The notes under the pieces: model-generated
The model's database searches: none
The model's input: the letters and a program-made list of their open reading frames with translations, nothing else
What the model was told of the DNA's origin: nothing
Made by a program: the position numbers and the translations under genes
Assembly: GCF_036373705.1 (NCBI RefSeq)
Contig: NC_089868.1
Coordinates: 11,358,520 to 11,422,519, forward strand
From: Amia ocellicauda
Lineage: Eukaryota > Chordata > Actinopteri > Amiiformes > Amiidae
Direction of reading: 5' to 3'
DNA: 64,000 bases
Part shown: positions 13,197 through 26,600 of the stretch, piece after piece
How positions within the stretch are numbered: the stretch's first letter is position 1
How the letters are laid out: each line of letters opens with the position of its first letter

Positions 13197-16100
13197 CCTC
13201 TCTGTCCCTCTCGGTCTCAGCTTGCCAGCCATCTCTTGGACCCCAACAGAGACGAGCTGCCGGGTAACTGTTAACAGGTTTAAATTGAACTTGCTGTACT
13301 TTGGAAGAGCGAGAGAAAAAAAAATCCAATGCAGGACCGAATCATGCTTGAGCTCGTTGCATATTCGACTGAATTAGCAGAATGGTGAACCCAGTGAATT
13401 GTATGAACAGCAGGAGGTTGTGCAGGTAATATTGATGCAAATATGACAGGACGTCACTTGCTTACATTGGTAAGGACAGCAATGTGATTTAGAGATGCCT
13501 TGGGCATGAATTGTTTTAACTACAGTGGATACAATTATTATGTGTTGCTTTTATAGATATTTGAAAAGGAATTGGTATTTAGATGAAGCCATGTGTTAAT
13601 TTTCTAATGGTTGAAAAGCATATTGACCTAATAGTAGGTCTGGAAACTGGAACTGGAAAGCTGATGGCATTACTCTGCATGTACATTACACACATTGTTG
13701 TGAGCTGCCAAAAACTACCTAAACAAACTACAGATCTAGTAGCAGAGGTTTGTACTGAATTCAAGTAATTTGTGTATGTAATCTATGATCGATGGTATTG
13801 GAGAATACAGTCTTCATTTAGCAGAAACAAAAATGTAAAACAAATTTGAGGTAAAGATGAAATGTTATTAGTTGTTTAAAGGAAAAAAATAATTCTGGAG
13901 CTGATTTATTATTCTGTTAAAATAAAGTTGCCCTAGGAGCAAAACTAGCTGTGATTGCTTATTAATCACTTCAATGGGTATTCTGAGCTAAGGGCACTGA
14001 CTTTAGGGATAATTGCATAAACACATTAAGAGCTTGTGCATCTTGTAACAAATAGCGTTTCAGCTTTGTTTTTTGCTTTGGAGGGGGAGGGGTCAGATTT
14101 GTGTTGTGTTGTTGTATAAATTTGGTTTCTATTTCCAGTTAGAGAAAATGCGCTTTCAATCTCAAGAAAATTAAAGGCATTTTTTTTAGTATTTGTGTCA
14201 TTTTAACAATAGAGCGGTGGAATGCCAGTTTTGCCTTCTAAGCGAGAGAGAGCATGTTAAAACAAAATGGGCTCTTTTCTTCTTTGTTGGCTTAAAAGGG
14301 AACCAAAAGATGACTTGTTGTGTACTTTTCTGGGGATTCAACAAACGGCTTGCCTGTGTTTTATGGATAATTCCTCTAACGGATTCCACAGTCCGCTGAG
14401 GATTACTTGACAGGAGCAAGTTCTGTTTTCTCCCGCAGCATCAACCTGCTTTGCTTTCGGTTGTCGTATACAGACAGCAGATTCTCAAGGGGATGTGGAA
14501 ACGTGAATTCAGAGCAGTGGACTTGCATGGTGCTTTGATCAGCAGCTTTTCTGTAGGAATTTGTTCCCCTGTCAATAATATTACACAACGTGATTAAAAC
14601 GTGATTTTCTCACACTGAAATGTATGAGTAATGGAACAGGGACTTGCAGCACACTTTTCCTAATCCATTCTGCAATGCCATGGTTGTGGAACTCTGAGAG
14701 AATCGTGACATTTCAGTTCAACTCCGTTATTTTGACTGAAATGTAATTGACACCATATGTTAATGAAAGTGGAACATGAGGTAGTAGAATGGAGCAATTT
14801 AAAGTACTTTTAGCCTTGGAGCACATTTCAATCTGCAGTAAAAGCCTTTTTGTTTTGTTTAAATGTTTCAGGTGGATGATAAAACAAGTACCATTAACAG
14901 CTAGCAACGTATCTGTAGCTATACAGTGTGACTAATCAAAACCAATTAAAATAACAGTAACGTCCTTACAGAATTGTGTAAAACTGATTCTTGCCTTGCT
15001 CTCGCTAAAGGAATGATGTTCTTATTCCTATAAATCCCTTGACCTAATAGATACTGTCATCAATGCCTTATAATTTTTTCCTCTTGGCTCATTTTATATT
15101 TTTGCAATCTGTTTTTCTTGTAGTCCTTTCTAAAGGTATTTCAAATGGCAGTGAGAATTACTATAACACACAATGGTCCACTTTCATTAAACTTTCACCA
15201 TCATGCTAATTCCTAATGAGAATTTAGCATTGTCAGTTGGTTAACCCTACCTTGTTTTATAGATTGATGTAGTTCTGTAAAAAAAATGCTATAAGAAGCA
15301 ACACTACTGTCAGCATCTACAGAATTGGTAATAACAAACATATCTTTTAGCGAGTTAAATTGTGAAATAATTCTGCAGCTTTAATCCAACATGAATTCAA
15401 ACTCATTCTATGGCTGTTTTCTTTTGCATATGGTAGGTATTTGTCCCGGTCTTTCTTCGAAGCAAAGTACATTTGCCTGATGTTTATATGTAAATCAAGT
15501 TCATATGCTCTGTATGTAGTTTGCCTCACAATTAAAGGATTTCGTTCTGTTAGTTAATAATAAATAATTTACAAAAACATGCCTTCCCCAGCAGCTGGTG
15601 TTGTTCCCTTATAAACGTGTGTGTAGTGATGTCACAACTCCCCAGTGTGGTAGAACATTACATGATTCAATTTGCGTCACTTGTATGTTTTTGAGACCAA
15701 GCTGAACTCTTGATGATATTTGTAGAGCACCTTGCAGTGTTGGCCTGCAGTTCAGCTAACGACAAGCTCACAACCAGATTTGCTGCTTGAATCACTGCTG
15801 AGATTAGAGTGCAAAACGCCAAGCTTACAGGGCACTGTCTGGCCCAGTGTACACATTCCTGAAAGCAGTACATTATATCATCTGTTCCTTCCAGTTAATC
15901 TTGATTTGAACCACTAGCATATTTTATGATACACAATCTGGATATTGCCATTTTATATATGCTTTAATCTATTTGATACTCAGACTACTCCCTCACAGAT
16001 GACCGCTTCAGCTTTATCTCTGATCTATTTATAGATTATTTATTAATATTGCGCCCTGGCCATTTCTGTACAATGGTAAAGCTTTTGGTATTCCAGGTTT

Positions 16101-16972
16101 CCCCTGTCCCCCAGAGTTTACAAACAAGAGGAGGCCATTCAACCCATTGTGCTTGTTTGGTGTCCATTAATAACTAAGTGATCCAAGGATCCTATCCAGT
16201 CTATTTTTAAATGTTCCCAAATTTTCAGCTTCAGCCACATTGCTGGGGAGTTTGTTCCAGATCATATCCTAGCAAGACTTTTTCTGAAGCTGGAGGAAGA
16301 CAACGTCCTCTGTATTTAAACAAAACTGTATTCATTCAATTTTAAAGCAATGCCAAACAAACAATGTTCATGTTGGTTAGAGACATTAGGACAGTAAAGC
16401 AGTAAGTTCTCTGACAATAATTGAAAAAGAAAAACAGACTTGTTTGTATTTGTAGGCATGGGATTGTTACTCGAAGAATATGAAATATAAAAGGTGATTC
16501 ACCAATAAAACTGAAGTTTATAAAAGCTTTGTTTCTCCCTGAGCACCATGACTCATTAGTCTGGAAACACTGGATGTATGTTTCAGTGTTTCTCTGAGGT
16601 TTTCCAGAATTGGGACTATAAATACAATCCTTTGTTAACATTAAGACATGCCTACGCTTGAAATGCTAGTGTCGTAAGCTTACCTTTCTCTTGGAAGCTG
16701 AGAGTAAAGTAAATTAAACTTTAAATTGTTGCATGGCCTGTAAATGTATTAAAAATTAAAATAATCTCTCATAAGTGTGTGTATGTGTATATATATTCTT
16801 CATATATACGTGTTCTTCATTCTTCCAGGAAATTGATGGCAAGTCCCTATTGCTAATGACTCGGAATGATGTTTTGACCGGACTCTCCATAAAGCTGGGC
16901 CCTGCTCTCAAAATCTACGAGTATCACGTGAAGCCCCTTCAGACACAGCACCTGAAAAACAACACATCATAG
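5009..16972 (+). CDS. SAMD13: SAMD13, sterile alpha motif domain protein 13
   Basis: Small SAM-domain protein, probably an adaptor that self-associates or binds other SAM proteins; its cellular role is poorly known. Coding exons: 5009-5099, 9623-9665, 13017-13128 and 16829-16972, all GT-AG with matching phases. The SAM domain spans the last two exons, with core motifs [34 protein letters not shown] and [11 protein letters not shown]. The conserved start is probably ATG 9628 (MENKANGSV), giving 97 residues, close to the human length. An in-frame ATG at 5009 in exon 2, preceded by stop TAA at 4985 and with A at -3, would add 32 residues ([12 protein letters not shown]...). I give the longer limit but favour 9628 for the main product. 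A 45-nt in-frame cassette candidate lies at 9844-9888. Identification as SAMD13 is supported by the UOX-DNASE2B-RPF1 neighbourhood. Confidence 0.9.
7172..7196. repeat. (CA)n microsatellite
   Basis: About ten CA dinucleotides in SAMD13 intron 2. Confidence 0.9.
9213..9259. repeat. (CT)n-rich imperfect microsatellite
   Basis: Imperfect CT repeat interrupted by CACTCA and CCCT units, in SAMD13 intron 2. Confidence 0.85.
9844..9888 (+). other. Candidate in-frame cassette exon of SAMD13
   Basis: A 45-nt segment is bounded by a strong acceptor (TTTCTCCTTGTCTCAG) and a plausible donor (ACG|GTAATAG). Its length is a multiple of three and its phase fits: exon 3 ends with two bases AA, and the segment reads AA-C then [14 protein letters not shown], then CG-C into the next exon. 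Inclusion would add 15 residues before the SAM domain. Not recalled from known SAMD13 proteins, so alternative or cryptic use is possible. Confidence 0.4.
13149..13194. repeat. (CT)n microsatellite beside a SAMD13 donor
   Basis: About 23 CT units begin 20 bp downstream of the donor at 13129, so the repeat lies within the transcribed intron 4. Confidence 0.95.
13195..16114 (+). other. SAMD13 intron 4, nothing further seen
   Basis: No exon, RNA gene or clear transposon was recognised between the CT repeat and the interspersed repeat at 16.1 kb. Confidence 0.45.
16115..16320. repeat. Degenerate interspersed repeat fragment (SINE/LINE-like)
   Basis: The text 'AACAAGAGGAGGCCATTCAA', then a line containing GATCCTATCCAGTC and GCTGGGGAGTTTGTTCCAGA, resembles a family I recall as abundant in non-teleost fish genomes. 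No tail or target duplication could be delimited. Family name not assigned. Confidence 0.45.
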
Positions 16973-19900
16973 CATGGCGCAACAGGCCAGGGGGGCACCT
17001 CTGTCTGCTGCCAAAGCACATGGGCATGACCGCAGTGAGGAAGACAATCATTGAAGGAGACAACAAGGTCATCTTCTTGTATCCCAAAAGAATGAGAGAG
17101 TAACAAGACTCGCCACTTGCTGGTTCTGCGTCTTATGCAATTTTACTTGAAATCGCAAGAAACGGAAGCATTTAATTTGCTTTCTAGCCATTCGCAGGAC
17201 TTGGATTACACAGGTAAATTACTTCAGCCTGCTGAGAGTTTGAGATTTTTATGAAGAAACCTTAGAGGAGAACTTCTCTTTAGGGTTTGATCCTTTCATT
17301 TCAAGTTCTGAATTTTGGACGTCTGTGAAGGGGACAATCCTTGTGGACATCCTTGTTTGTTTGTTTGACCAACATCAAAAACCTTGTATATTTAGCTTGC
17401 CACTAAATTTTATATCTTTCTAGAAAGGCATAAGGAGGAACTACACTTCTTTAAACATTCTTATATAGAGTATATAAAACTGACTTTTTCTTAAATGCTG
17501 TCTTTAAAGCAAAGCATAAGAAACACCTGGCAGGTATGTGATTAGTAATTCTCTGGGGGATTTATTTATAGAAAAATACTGGGCTTTTTTTTTTTGTACA
17601 TTTAAGTAAAGGTAACCACAACTGATATAAACACAGCTAGCGCTTAAACAGTGACTGTTTGGATCAGTGTGAACTGCATACTTTTCTGTCTGCAGGAGTT
17701 TTCTAAAATGCATCACACTCTCACCCAAGATTGAAAGACAACCAGGTCCAATAATTGTAGGTTGAATTTTAATGCTGTTATTTTGTGAAATGTCAATTAA
17801 TCACGCAAGCATTGTACATAACATCTAATACTATATTAAGGAATGGGATGTTGAGTTGACAATCACAGCCCATATTTTTGAAGAGTTCGAGGGATTGGTT
17901 TCATACAAAACACTTTATTTCAGATAAGATCTCCTTTTTGTTGTAAAAAGGGAAACAATCTTCTTAATATTATGAGTACAGAATTGAGCAAATCAGAAAT
18001 GCAGACACCTGGGTACTCGGGCAGCTAACTGCCTTCTCAGTTTCTAAGTGTATATAAATTGGCAGCACTACACCCGATATCTGATTGATTAACTTGACAT
18101 TGAGTCTTTATTTTTACAAACACCATGGGTGTTACCCTTTGAGGGGAAAGTGGTACTCCTAGCACTTTGGATTCAAAAGATGTGAAATCCAGTCTTTGGA
18201 TAAACTTGTATACTCTGACTACCCTCCCCCCCTTACATTTTTATTACTAGTGGTGCTTTAATTGCCTAAGGGGGTGTCCTTTATTTTGCCTGAGATAAAG
18301 ACACTCTTTTTGTGAGTATGAACATAATGTCTCTCAGACCATGGGGACCCTGGCTTTTAAAAAACGGGCAGAAAATAAAACAAGCCATGGGTCTCAGTGG
18401 CTAGAAATCTGCAGGTATTTAAAAGGTGCTTATTCTGACATCCATCAGGCTTCACTCGACTACCAGGCCTCGGCGTCGTCTCAGAGCCTAAGGCGTCTTT
18501 GTTGGGATGTACTTCATTCAGTAGTTGACATAGGGTTCTTTTTAAACCAAGCATTTTGATAGTCAGGTATTTCGGAGACTGGATGATCTCGTCCCGGTTG
18601 AGTATAGAGACTGAAGTAGCAGCCCTGTGCCTATTCCCGCTGTTCGTTCTTACACGCCAAATACACTGACCTTTTTAATGTAAGCCAATTGCAGAAAACT
18701 GGAAAGGGAAGTGAATCAGAGCAGCTGCTTAGAAGTCATTCGGTGTCGCCCTTGATCCTGCCCGAAGGAGCAATGTCGTTTTCATTCACGCAGAAAGCCC
18801 TGGAAGCTGTGTTAAAGGTTCACAATGTCAGCGATCCTTTTCATTTAGTATCCCTTAAAATAGACTTCCTAGTCACAGGGGAGGAAAGGGCGGTACTTTT
18901 CCAGGGTGGGTTGCATTAATTTCACAGTTTAAAGATGCATTCACGCGCAAATGAGAATTCTCGGTGTGCAGTGCATTATGTAGCTTTGTTGATGTCGCAC
19001 GCATAGACGTTTGTCTTGTGCACAGGAGCCTGTGGTTTTGCAGGGATGTTTGCGAATCTGAAGCTAATGTGAAAAAGGATAGAAGTGAGAATTGAAGGTG
19101 TTGCCTTTTTAGGGAGTGTATTTTCTCACTGTTTTATGCTGACTTCAAAACTGGAGAAACTGTAAAATGCTGTTGTTTTTCTTTATGAATACCAGAGAAG
19201 AGTTTTAGGCTGGTATCCAGTTGATATTGGCTGTATCATTTGTTTGTCTGTTTTTTTTCCTGCTTGCCCCTTTTTCCTGCTTATTCTGCTTTACACGTCT
19301 GTCAATCTAATCACATTTCTACTTAACGAAAAGTACCAGTTTTACTTATTTTGTATTCCCTACAAGAAGATAAATCTAACATTGTGCAATAGGTACAATC
19401 ACTTTGCAACAGTTATTTTGATGAGAACATGTACAGAAATGACTGGTAGACAGATCATAGTACTAGCTAAAGTGAATTCCCTTGAACTGAAACTCGCAAC
19501 CCCCGGGCCCTAACTTTGTAAGATTTTAATATTTCTCTGAGGTTTGCACTCGAAACTCTTTTTTGTGAACAACCTTTTCACTGAGTTCATGAGTGCCAGT
19601 CTGAACTTGATTGCTTAATTAAAGAACTACACGGTTGATTGGTTTGTTTTTTTGCACAAAATGACTGGTGAAAGACTTCCACACAAGTCATTTTTGTACA
19701 GCGAAAGATAAAATATCATAGCATCGGCTGGCTTACTCTTGCATAATGTAGAAGGCCTGGTACACTTTCCTTTCACATACAAGTAAGAACTGATACAAGA
19801 AAGGCAATTGACTGCCTCTTTTCAGCACTTAATGTTTTTATTTGATGCAATCTGAACTGTTTGACTTTGTATTTATATGTATTGTTCTGATAATCATATA

Positions 19901-20264
19901 AGGGTTGTTTGTCAATATGGATGTTTCTTCCCCCCACGCTTTATTAATTTTAAACACCCTATCTAGCCAGTTAAAGCTGGGTTTGTTGATGTGTTTTTTT
20001 TATTATTATTTTATTCTTGGGGTGGTTTTTTTTTTGTATGTAAATAAATAAATCCAAATGCTATTGTGTTTATTAATTTGTATATTGTGACGGTGAAAAA
20101 CTGTGTTCTTGGTTGTTGTGCAGTTTATTCTGCCTTTTGTTTACCTGTCTTAAAAAACTGTATTATCAGAATGTCATTTGTTTATTAATGGTGGCATGAT
20201 AAAAAGAACTATATTTTAATGCACAGTTTTTTTTTTAAATAATAAAGCTTAGATTTGTAGACTT
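16973..20264 (+). other. SAMD13 3' untranslated region and flank
   Basis: No splice sites or further SAM-domain sequence follow the TAG at 16970. AATAAA signals occur at about 20043 and at 20241-20246, so the 3' UTR may be roughly 3.2 kb. A 27-codon open frame lies at 17020-17103. No mobile element was recognised here. Confidence 0.45.
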
Positions 20265-20325
20265 TAAATAAATAAATGATATCAACCCAGGGAACCAAAG
20301 ACAACCATTCTCACCCGATGACCCT

Positions 20326-20501
20326 TTTATTTTATATGAAGATGGGTAAGGCTCTGTGTGGCTGCTATCATTAAAAGCTTGTAATAAACCAGCACAGTAA
20401 ACCATGTGTGCAAAACTAATTGATTGAGATTTAATGGCAGGGCAGTTAAACGCTGTAAATGGTGAGGACAGACTATGTTAACCTCCAATAAACATTTTAT
20501 T
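20326..20501 (-). terminator. Polyadenylation signals of UOX
   Basis: On the minus strand AATAAA occurs at 20501-20496 and 20331-20326, about 185 and 355 nt past the UOX stop codon. SAMD13 signals end at 20246, so the two genes converge tail to tail with almost no spacer. Confidence 0.5.
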
Positions 20502-20684
20502 TCAAGCTGTAAACAAGCCATTTGCTCTGTTGTTTACCTAGGATAAATTGTTACCAAATGTGTGCTTTTGAAATGTGATTAAAAGGCCTTCATACAGTTA
20601 ACTCCATGTCTGGAAGGGTGCTGTGTGCCCCCTTTTGTGACATCCTTTGTTTTCAAGAGTGTAGAGTCTTGACTTTCACTCTCT

Positions 20685-23600
20685 TCAGAGTCGTGACCGC
20701 GGTTTCCTCCTCACTGTTCCGGTAATATTCCCAGATGGGTTATCCAGTGGCAGGAGGACCTGAAAGCACAGGAATCGCAGTTAATGGAAGTGGAATGTGC
20801 TGCGATCTCCCGTGAACTTTAAGATCGTGCGAAGAGAGTAAAAGACTGGACACAAGCCCCATAATCAGTTATGTAGCTTCTAAAACATCATCAACCAAAA
20901 ACCTTGGATATTCACTATGACGTTGTCCGTAAGTGACAAAGCAACTGTGTTTTCATTTTCAAGGGCTGGGTGTGAAGCACAGCGAAAATGACTCCCTTGT
21001 GTATTTCTAATTGCAGTTGTGCACTGATACAGAGTTGCACAGAAGCTCTGCACACCTTTTCTAACATCTTTAAAAAAAGTAGATCTCCGAATCAGATTGT
21101 AGAATGTTCTGCTTGCATAAGTTGTAATCTTGCGATGTTCAAGCACAAGGTAAAACATTTATATACACTCACCTAAAGGATTATTAGGAACACCTGTTCA
21201 ATTTCTCATTAATGCAATTATCTAACCAACCAATCACATGGCAGTTGCTTCAATGCATTTAGGGGTGTGGTCCTGGTCAAGACAATCTCCTGAACTCCAA
21301 ACTGAATGTCTGAATGAGAATGAAAGGTGATTTAAGCAATTTTGAGCGTGGCATGGTTGTTGGTGCCAGACGGGCCGGTCTGAGTATTTCACAATCTGCT
21401 CAGTTACTGGGATTTTCACGCACAACCATTTCTAGGGTTTACAAAGAATGGTGTGAAAACGGAAAAACATCCAGTATGCGGCAGTCCTGTGGGCGAAAAT
21501 GCCTTGTTGATGCTAGAGGTCAGAGGAGAATGGGCCGACTGATTCAAGCTGATAGAAGAGCAACTTTGACTGAAATAACCACTCGTTACAACCGAGGTAT
21601 GCAGCAAAGCATTTGTGAAGCCACAACACGTACAACCTTGAGCCGGATGGGCTACAACAGCAGAAGACCCCACCGGGTACCACTCATCTCCACTACAAAT
21701 AGGAAAAAGAGGCTACAATTTGCACAAGCTCACCAAAATTGGACAGTTGAAGACTGGAAAAATGTTGCCTGGTCTGATGAGTCTCGATTTCTGTTGAGAC
21801 ATTCAGATGGTAGAGTCAGAATTTGGTGTAAACAGAATGAGAACATGGATCCATCATGTCTTGTTACCACTGTGCAGGCTGGTGGTGGTGGTGTAATGGT
21901 GTGGGGGATGTTTTCTTGGCACACTTTAGGCCCCTTAGTGCCAATTGGGCATCGTTTAAATGCTACGGCCTACCTGAGCATTGTTTCTGACCATGTCCAT
22001 CCCTTTATGACCACCATGTACCCATCCTCTGATGGCTACTTCCAGCAGGATAATGCACCATGTCACAAAGGTCGAATCATTTCAAATTGGTTTCTTGAAC
22101 ATGACAATGAGTTCACTGTACTAAACTGGCCCCCACAGTCACCAGATCTCAACCCAATAGAGCATCTTTGGGATGTGGTGGAACGGGAGCTTCGTGCCCT
22201 GGGTGTGCATCCCACAAATCTCCATCAACTGCAAGATGCTATCCTATCAATATGGGCCAATATTACTAAAGAATGCTTTCAGCACCTTGTTGAATCAATG
22301 CCACTTAGAATTAAGGCAGTTCTGAAGGCGAAAGGGGGTCAAACACAGTATTAGTATGGTGTTCCTAATAATCCTTTAGGTGAGTGTATACTTCAGCCTT
22401 GTGCTATACACCATATCTAAATTCCAAGAAAGCTGCCATAACCAAAATCGTAAATCAGTATTAATACCCACATGTGTCATTACTTCTTGAATTCAGTTTT
22501 CAGTGTGTAGTGCAAAGCCATTTCCCTTTTTATTAAACTCATAAAGTGTGCTCCATAACTTCAACTGAAGTACTCTTTATCAAACATGCTGCTTTTTTCT
22601 TCCCGAATAGTTGGGCCTAAATCCATGTTTTTAGACATTTCCTTTTTGAGTTTTCTTTCATGCGGTGCCTGGATTGTACATCTGAATCCACGCTTAAAGG
22701 CTTTTCTTTGGTGAGGATGTTCTAATTTCAGGATCAAGATTGTGTGGCGATGTGATTACTTCCTGTTGCTCTGTATTACTTTCGCTGCCAATCAAACGAT
22801 TGCTCATTATTCAATCTTTCTAACATTAAGAGCTACGCGATATAACGAACAAGGATGGCCCGAAGCTCAATCCTAGAGCGTGGTGATTTTTCAGGTCAGG
22901 CTGGGGGCCTCGGTTTTCATCATTATTCAAGATTGGTTATTTTAATTGGTATTAGACTGCTACTTTATCTAATGAAGTCAGGACTTCGATGCAGCTGCAA
23001 TGTGAGGAGAGAATCTTTAATTTATACGAAATACCATCCATTTCATATTTTGCTTTTTATTGGACTATAATAAAATGTGCCCATATTAGTACCCAGTAAC
23101 TTCTTTGTTTTGTGGTGGTACTGTTTTGACTCAGGGAAAGTTTTACGACAGCAAAGAACTATTCATGAATACTACAGTGTTTAAGTGTCTTAGAATGATC
23201 TTAGAAAGACAAAGGTTTTAAGTAAAAACATAATTATCCTGTTCAAATAACCATGTGTGACAGTGTTATTGTAATTTTAAAAACATTTTACTATAGTTGT
23301 CTGTTCTTACATAAGTTTTTGTTGATAGTACTCCTTATGCAACTAGTTTGATATATACATTTAAATGTAATTATTATGGTATGAAAAAGACTTGTATTGA
23401 CACTCATCCAATAAGCTCAGTCCTGCAGATTCGGTCTGCCCTTGTGTTGTATAAAATGAAATGTGATACTCACCTCGTCTTGGTTCGAGAGGCCCATTCT
23501 TGACATGTCTATAGTGAAATAATGCTGGTTTGGCATGACTATCTCAATCTCCTCAACCTGGAAAAGCAAAATGAGTATTTGTGTTACATAATAGTAGCTA

Positions 23601-26600
23601 CAGGCTAAAAATGAACAAGACTTGCATATCTTACAGGTTAACATTATTTCAGCAGTACCGGTTACTGTATTCCTCGAGTTCAGGTGATCTGTTTCCAAGA
23701 TTCTCGCCATGCTCAGTCGTTTGTTAGGCCTGTGCATACCTGTGGCTTAACTTAGATTTAATCCCAAGATATCTGCATTTTAGGGCCCAACCTATGCTCT
23801 GATCAAATACTTTTACCAGATCATGCCTTACTTGGGATCCAATTTATAGGTCCAATATTTCTTGAGTGTAACCCCAGATGGGCATCTTGCTTGTGTGTCC
23901 CAGACTAGCCTCCTGGGAGAATGCTATTGTTGCCTGGCCATTTGTCACCAGACTTTCTCCCGGCTCGGCCTCAATGTGATGAATGAATTGCATTTTTTCT
24001 TTTTTTGTAGTTTCTTTTTATTGAGACTTGCTTAACATTTTTATTTTCCGTCCGACATTGTGTGAGTAGACCTTCAGTAGAGAAAAGGCTTGATAAATGA
24101 ACCCGGTGGATACAGTCAAGGGATCTAATCCTCACAGCTGGTGTTCACTGGTACCAGGTATGGGCCTGCATCACTAACGGGCATCAGCTAATTGTCCTAC
24201 AGAAACATGATCTCTTTCCAAGCAACCTACCTCCGCCACTCTGTCCAGGACAAGAAGCTGAGTTTCATACAGAGTCTTCTGAACGGAAGGTGAATATTCC
24301 CCACAGTCATAGGGGCCGGCGAACTTCTCGACAATGGTGTCTCTCACAGTTTTCCTGAGACAAACAGAAAATGAAGGGTCTTCAACACAGGAGAGGTGTT
24401 GTATGTAAATGGCATTGACCTGAGGTTAGTTTCTGGACATATGTACTTCAGATCTAATTTAACCATGGATTCTCAGTTATCTCTAAAACAGGAAAGGATA
24501 TGTCTTGGACCCACCATCCAGGAATAATGATAATGCTTCATAAAAATTAAGAATGATAAACTTAACTTAATGTAGTGCCTTTAAAAACAGGTGTCTCAAA
24601 GTGCTTTACAACAACATATGTTTAACTGGAACAGAAATTCCTTGTTGTCTGCAGTTGTATTTTGCTGAAACCCTTTTTATTTTATTTTTTGGAGTCTGCT
24701 GGGAGGGAGCATTACCATGCAGAGCTGAAGGGGACATTTCTGGACTTGTTGTAACGCCACTTGGCATACACGGCAGTACAGAAGCACCTGTCCCTGGTTT
24801 CGGGCAGCGTGGTGAACCTGTCCTTCAGAAATCCTTGAAAGCCCGACTGGGTGGTCTTCAGCACTTTCATATCTCTCAGACCGCTGTGGACCACTGGACT
24901 GTCTGTTGGAGCCAAGAGGAAAAGGATTTCACATTTACTGCAGCAGTGCATAGATAGTGGCCTAAATATGTATGTATTTTCAAAATTTGAGTCAGGCTGT
25001 TTTATTCTGTGAGGGTTTAAGGAGTTCTTCATTAATCCTGCCCACTGTTCACAAGGTGAATGAGAAAGATACATCTAACTGGTTCTGAAAAGGGACTGGC
25101 ATTTGGTGCTCATACATGAAGGAGTTGCACTTGAAAGGACTTGGCTTTTGCAATGTGACTCTCACCATTCTGATGCTGCTCCACCTCACAAAAGCGAATG
25201 GCTTCGGGGTTGTAAATAAAGGCATGGGCATGCTCAATGCCATTCTGTAGAGCAGAGAGAGTATTGGTTAAGTATGCTAGAGCAAGGGGGATTTGTAAAT
25301 GAAAAAAATGACTGTTATTTATGAATACCAGGCTTGATTTCTCAAAATGAGTTTCATTTGAAAGTACCTGCAATTTAGCACAGACTTGGTTGAGGACAGT
25401 GAGGAGAAGAGATAGGATATGGTGTGACTACTCAAGGGATCCAAATCGATTAGCTTTAATTCAGGTGCTATATGGGTTTTTCTTCTGAAAAGAAATCATT
25501 ACCTTACTGTCCTCTGACACAAGTGTCTAAATGTGATATTCAGATTTATTTTTTTAGTTTTAAAAGTAAAAAAAAAACAACCTCTTAAATATCTGATATC
25601 CCCTCACCTTCTCCAGACGTTTCCAAGGAGCCTCGTCAATATTAACCTTGGCTCTTGTCACGTGCTTGAAGTTTGTCAGGAAATGGTCGCATATGTCCAG
25701 GGCGAATATTTCTATGCTCGGGATCTGCCAACAAAAAACATCAGACCTGTTGAAAAGGATTTTGTATATTTTGGTGGATGTCTGTGTGGTGCTGTATAAT
25801 GTTGGGCATTAATAAGTTACATTTTAATGTATCTTATTACGTTATGATCTACTTTTTCAGATTAAACAAAAAGTGGTAATTCATTCCAGCATAGCTAGGC
25901 ACCAGCAGGATGCGACATATTAAATATGTATTATGTTTTTAAAATAGTATTTTGCTATGGAAGGCAGGGTATTCGATGAGCAGGTGCGTGCTGTTGTTAA
26001 CACAGAAAATCTGATTTATTTGCTCCAGGCGGTCTTTATTACAGATGTGCAGATGTTCTGAACGCTGGATGGCGGTGTCAGGGATGTCAGGATTCTTTCA
26101 CAACTAACAGGAATGCAGAGAGGCAGACTGTCACTACGAGAGTGTAGCTTGCTACAAACGGACAGACGGCTGCAGGGGCTGTTGGCCTTCACTGGTCAGC
26201 CAACAGTTACCACCTGCTTTGTGGTCAATGTTCTATCCTCACTATGAAGTGGTCTACTGGGACAAACCTACAGGGGGTACGGTTTGGTCTACTGCACAGT
26301 GTGATTGCTCTACAGAACCAGTGGTTATAAAAGATGATAAATAATTCTCCTTTCTCTTCAGTGGATTTCCAGATGGATTTCCACCTTACCCCTTTCAGTT
26401 TGGCCACTGCTTGCACCGTGTTTTTGATGGTGTCGGTGGGAATGATGTCGGAGTTGTCCCCGGCAAGGTAGTCCTTGTGCGTCTTCAGTGTGAGCTGCAC
26501 GTTGGCACAGATCTCGGTGATGAAGTGATGGCCGCCTTCTCTCCGGATGTGTAGCACCTTCACCATGTTCTTGCCATAGCCCGTGCGCACAAACTCCACG

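Noticed and set aside
12937-13377. 146-codon frame around SAMD13 exon 4
   Set aside because: Only 13017-13128 is the true exon. The rest reads through the donor into the CT repeat.
24716-24740. Alternative UOX exon 5 donor at AACAA|GTCCAG
   Set aside because: The downstream donor ATG|GTAATG keeps phase with exon 6, restores the conserved W, and aligns NVPFSSAW with the equivalent VPKFDATW-type segment of uricase.
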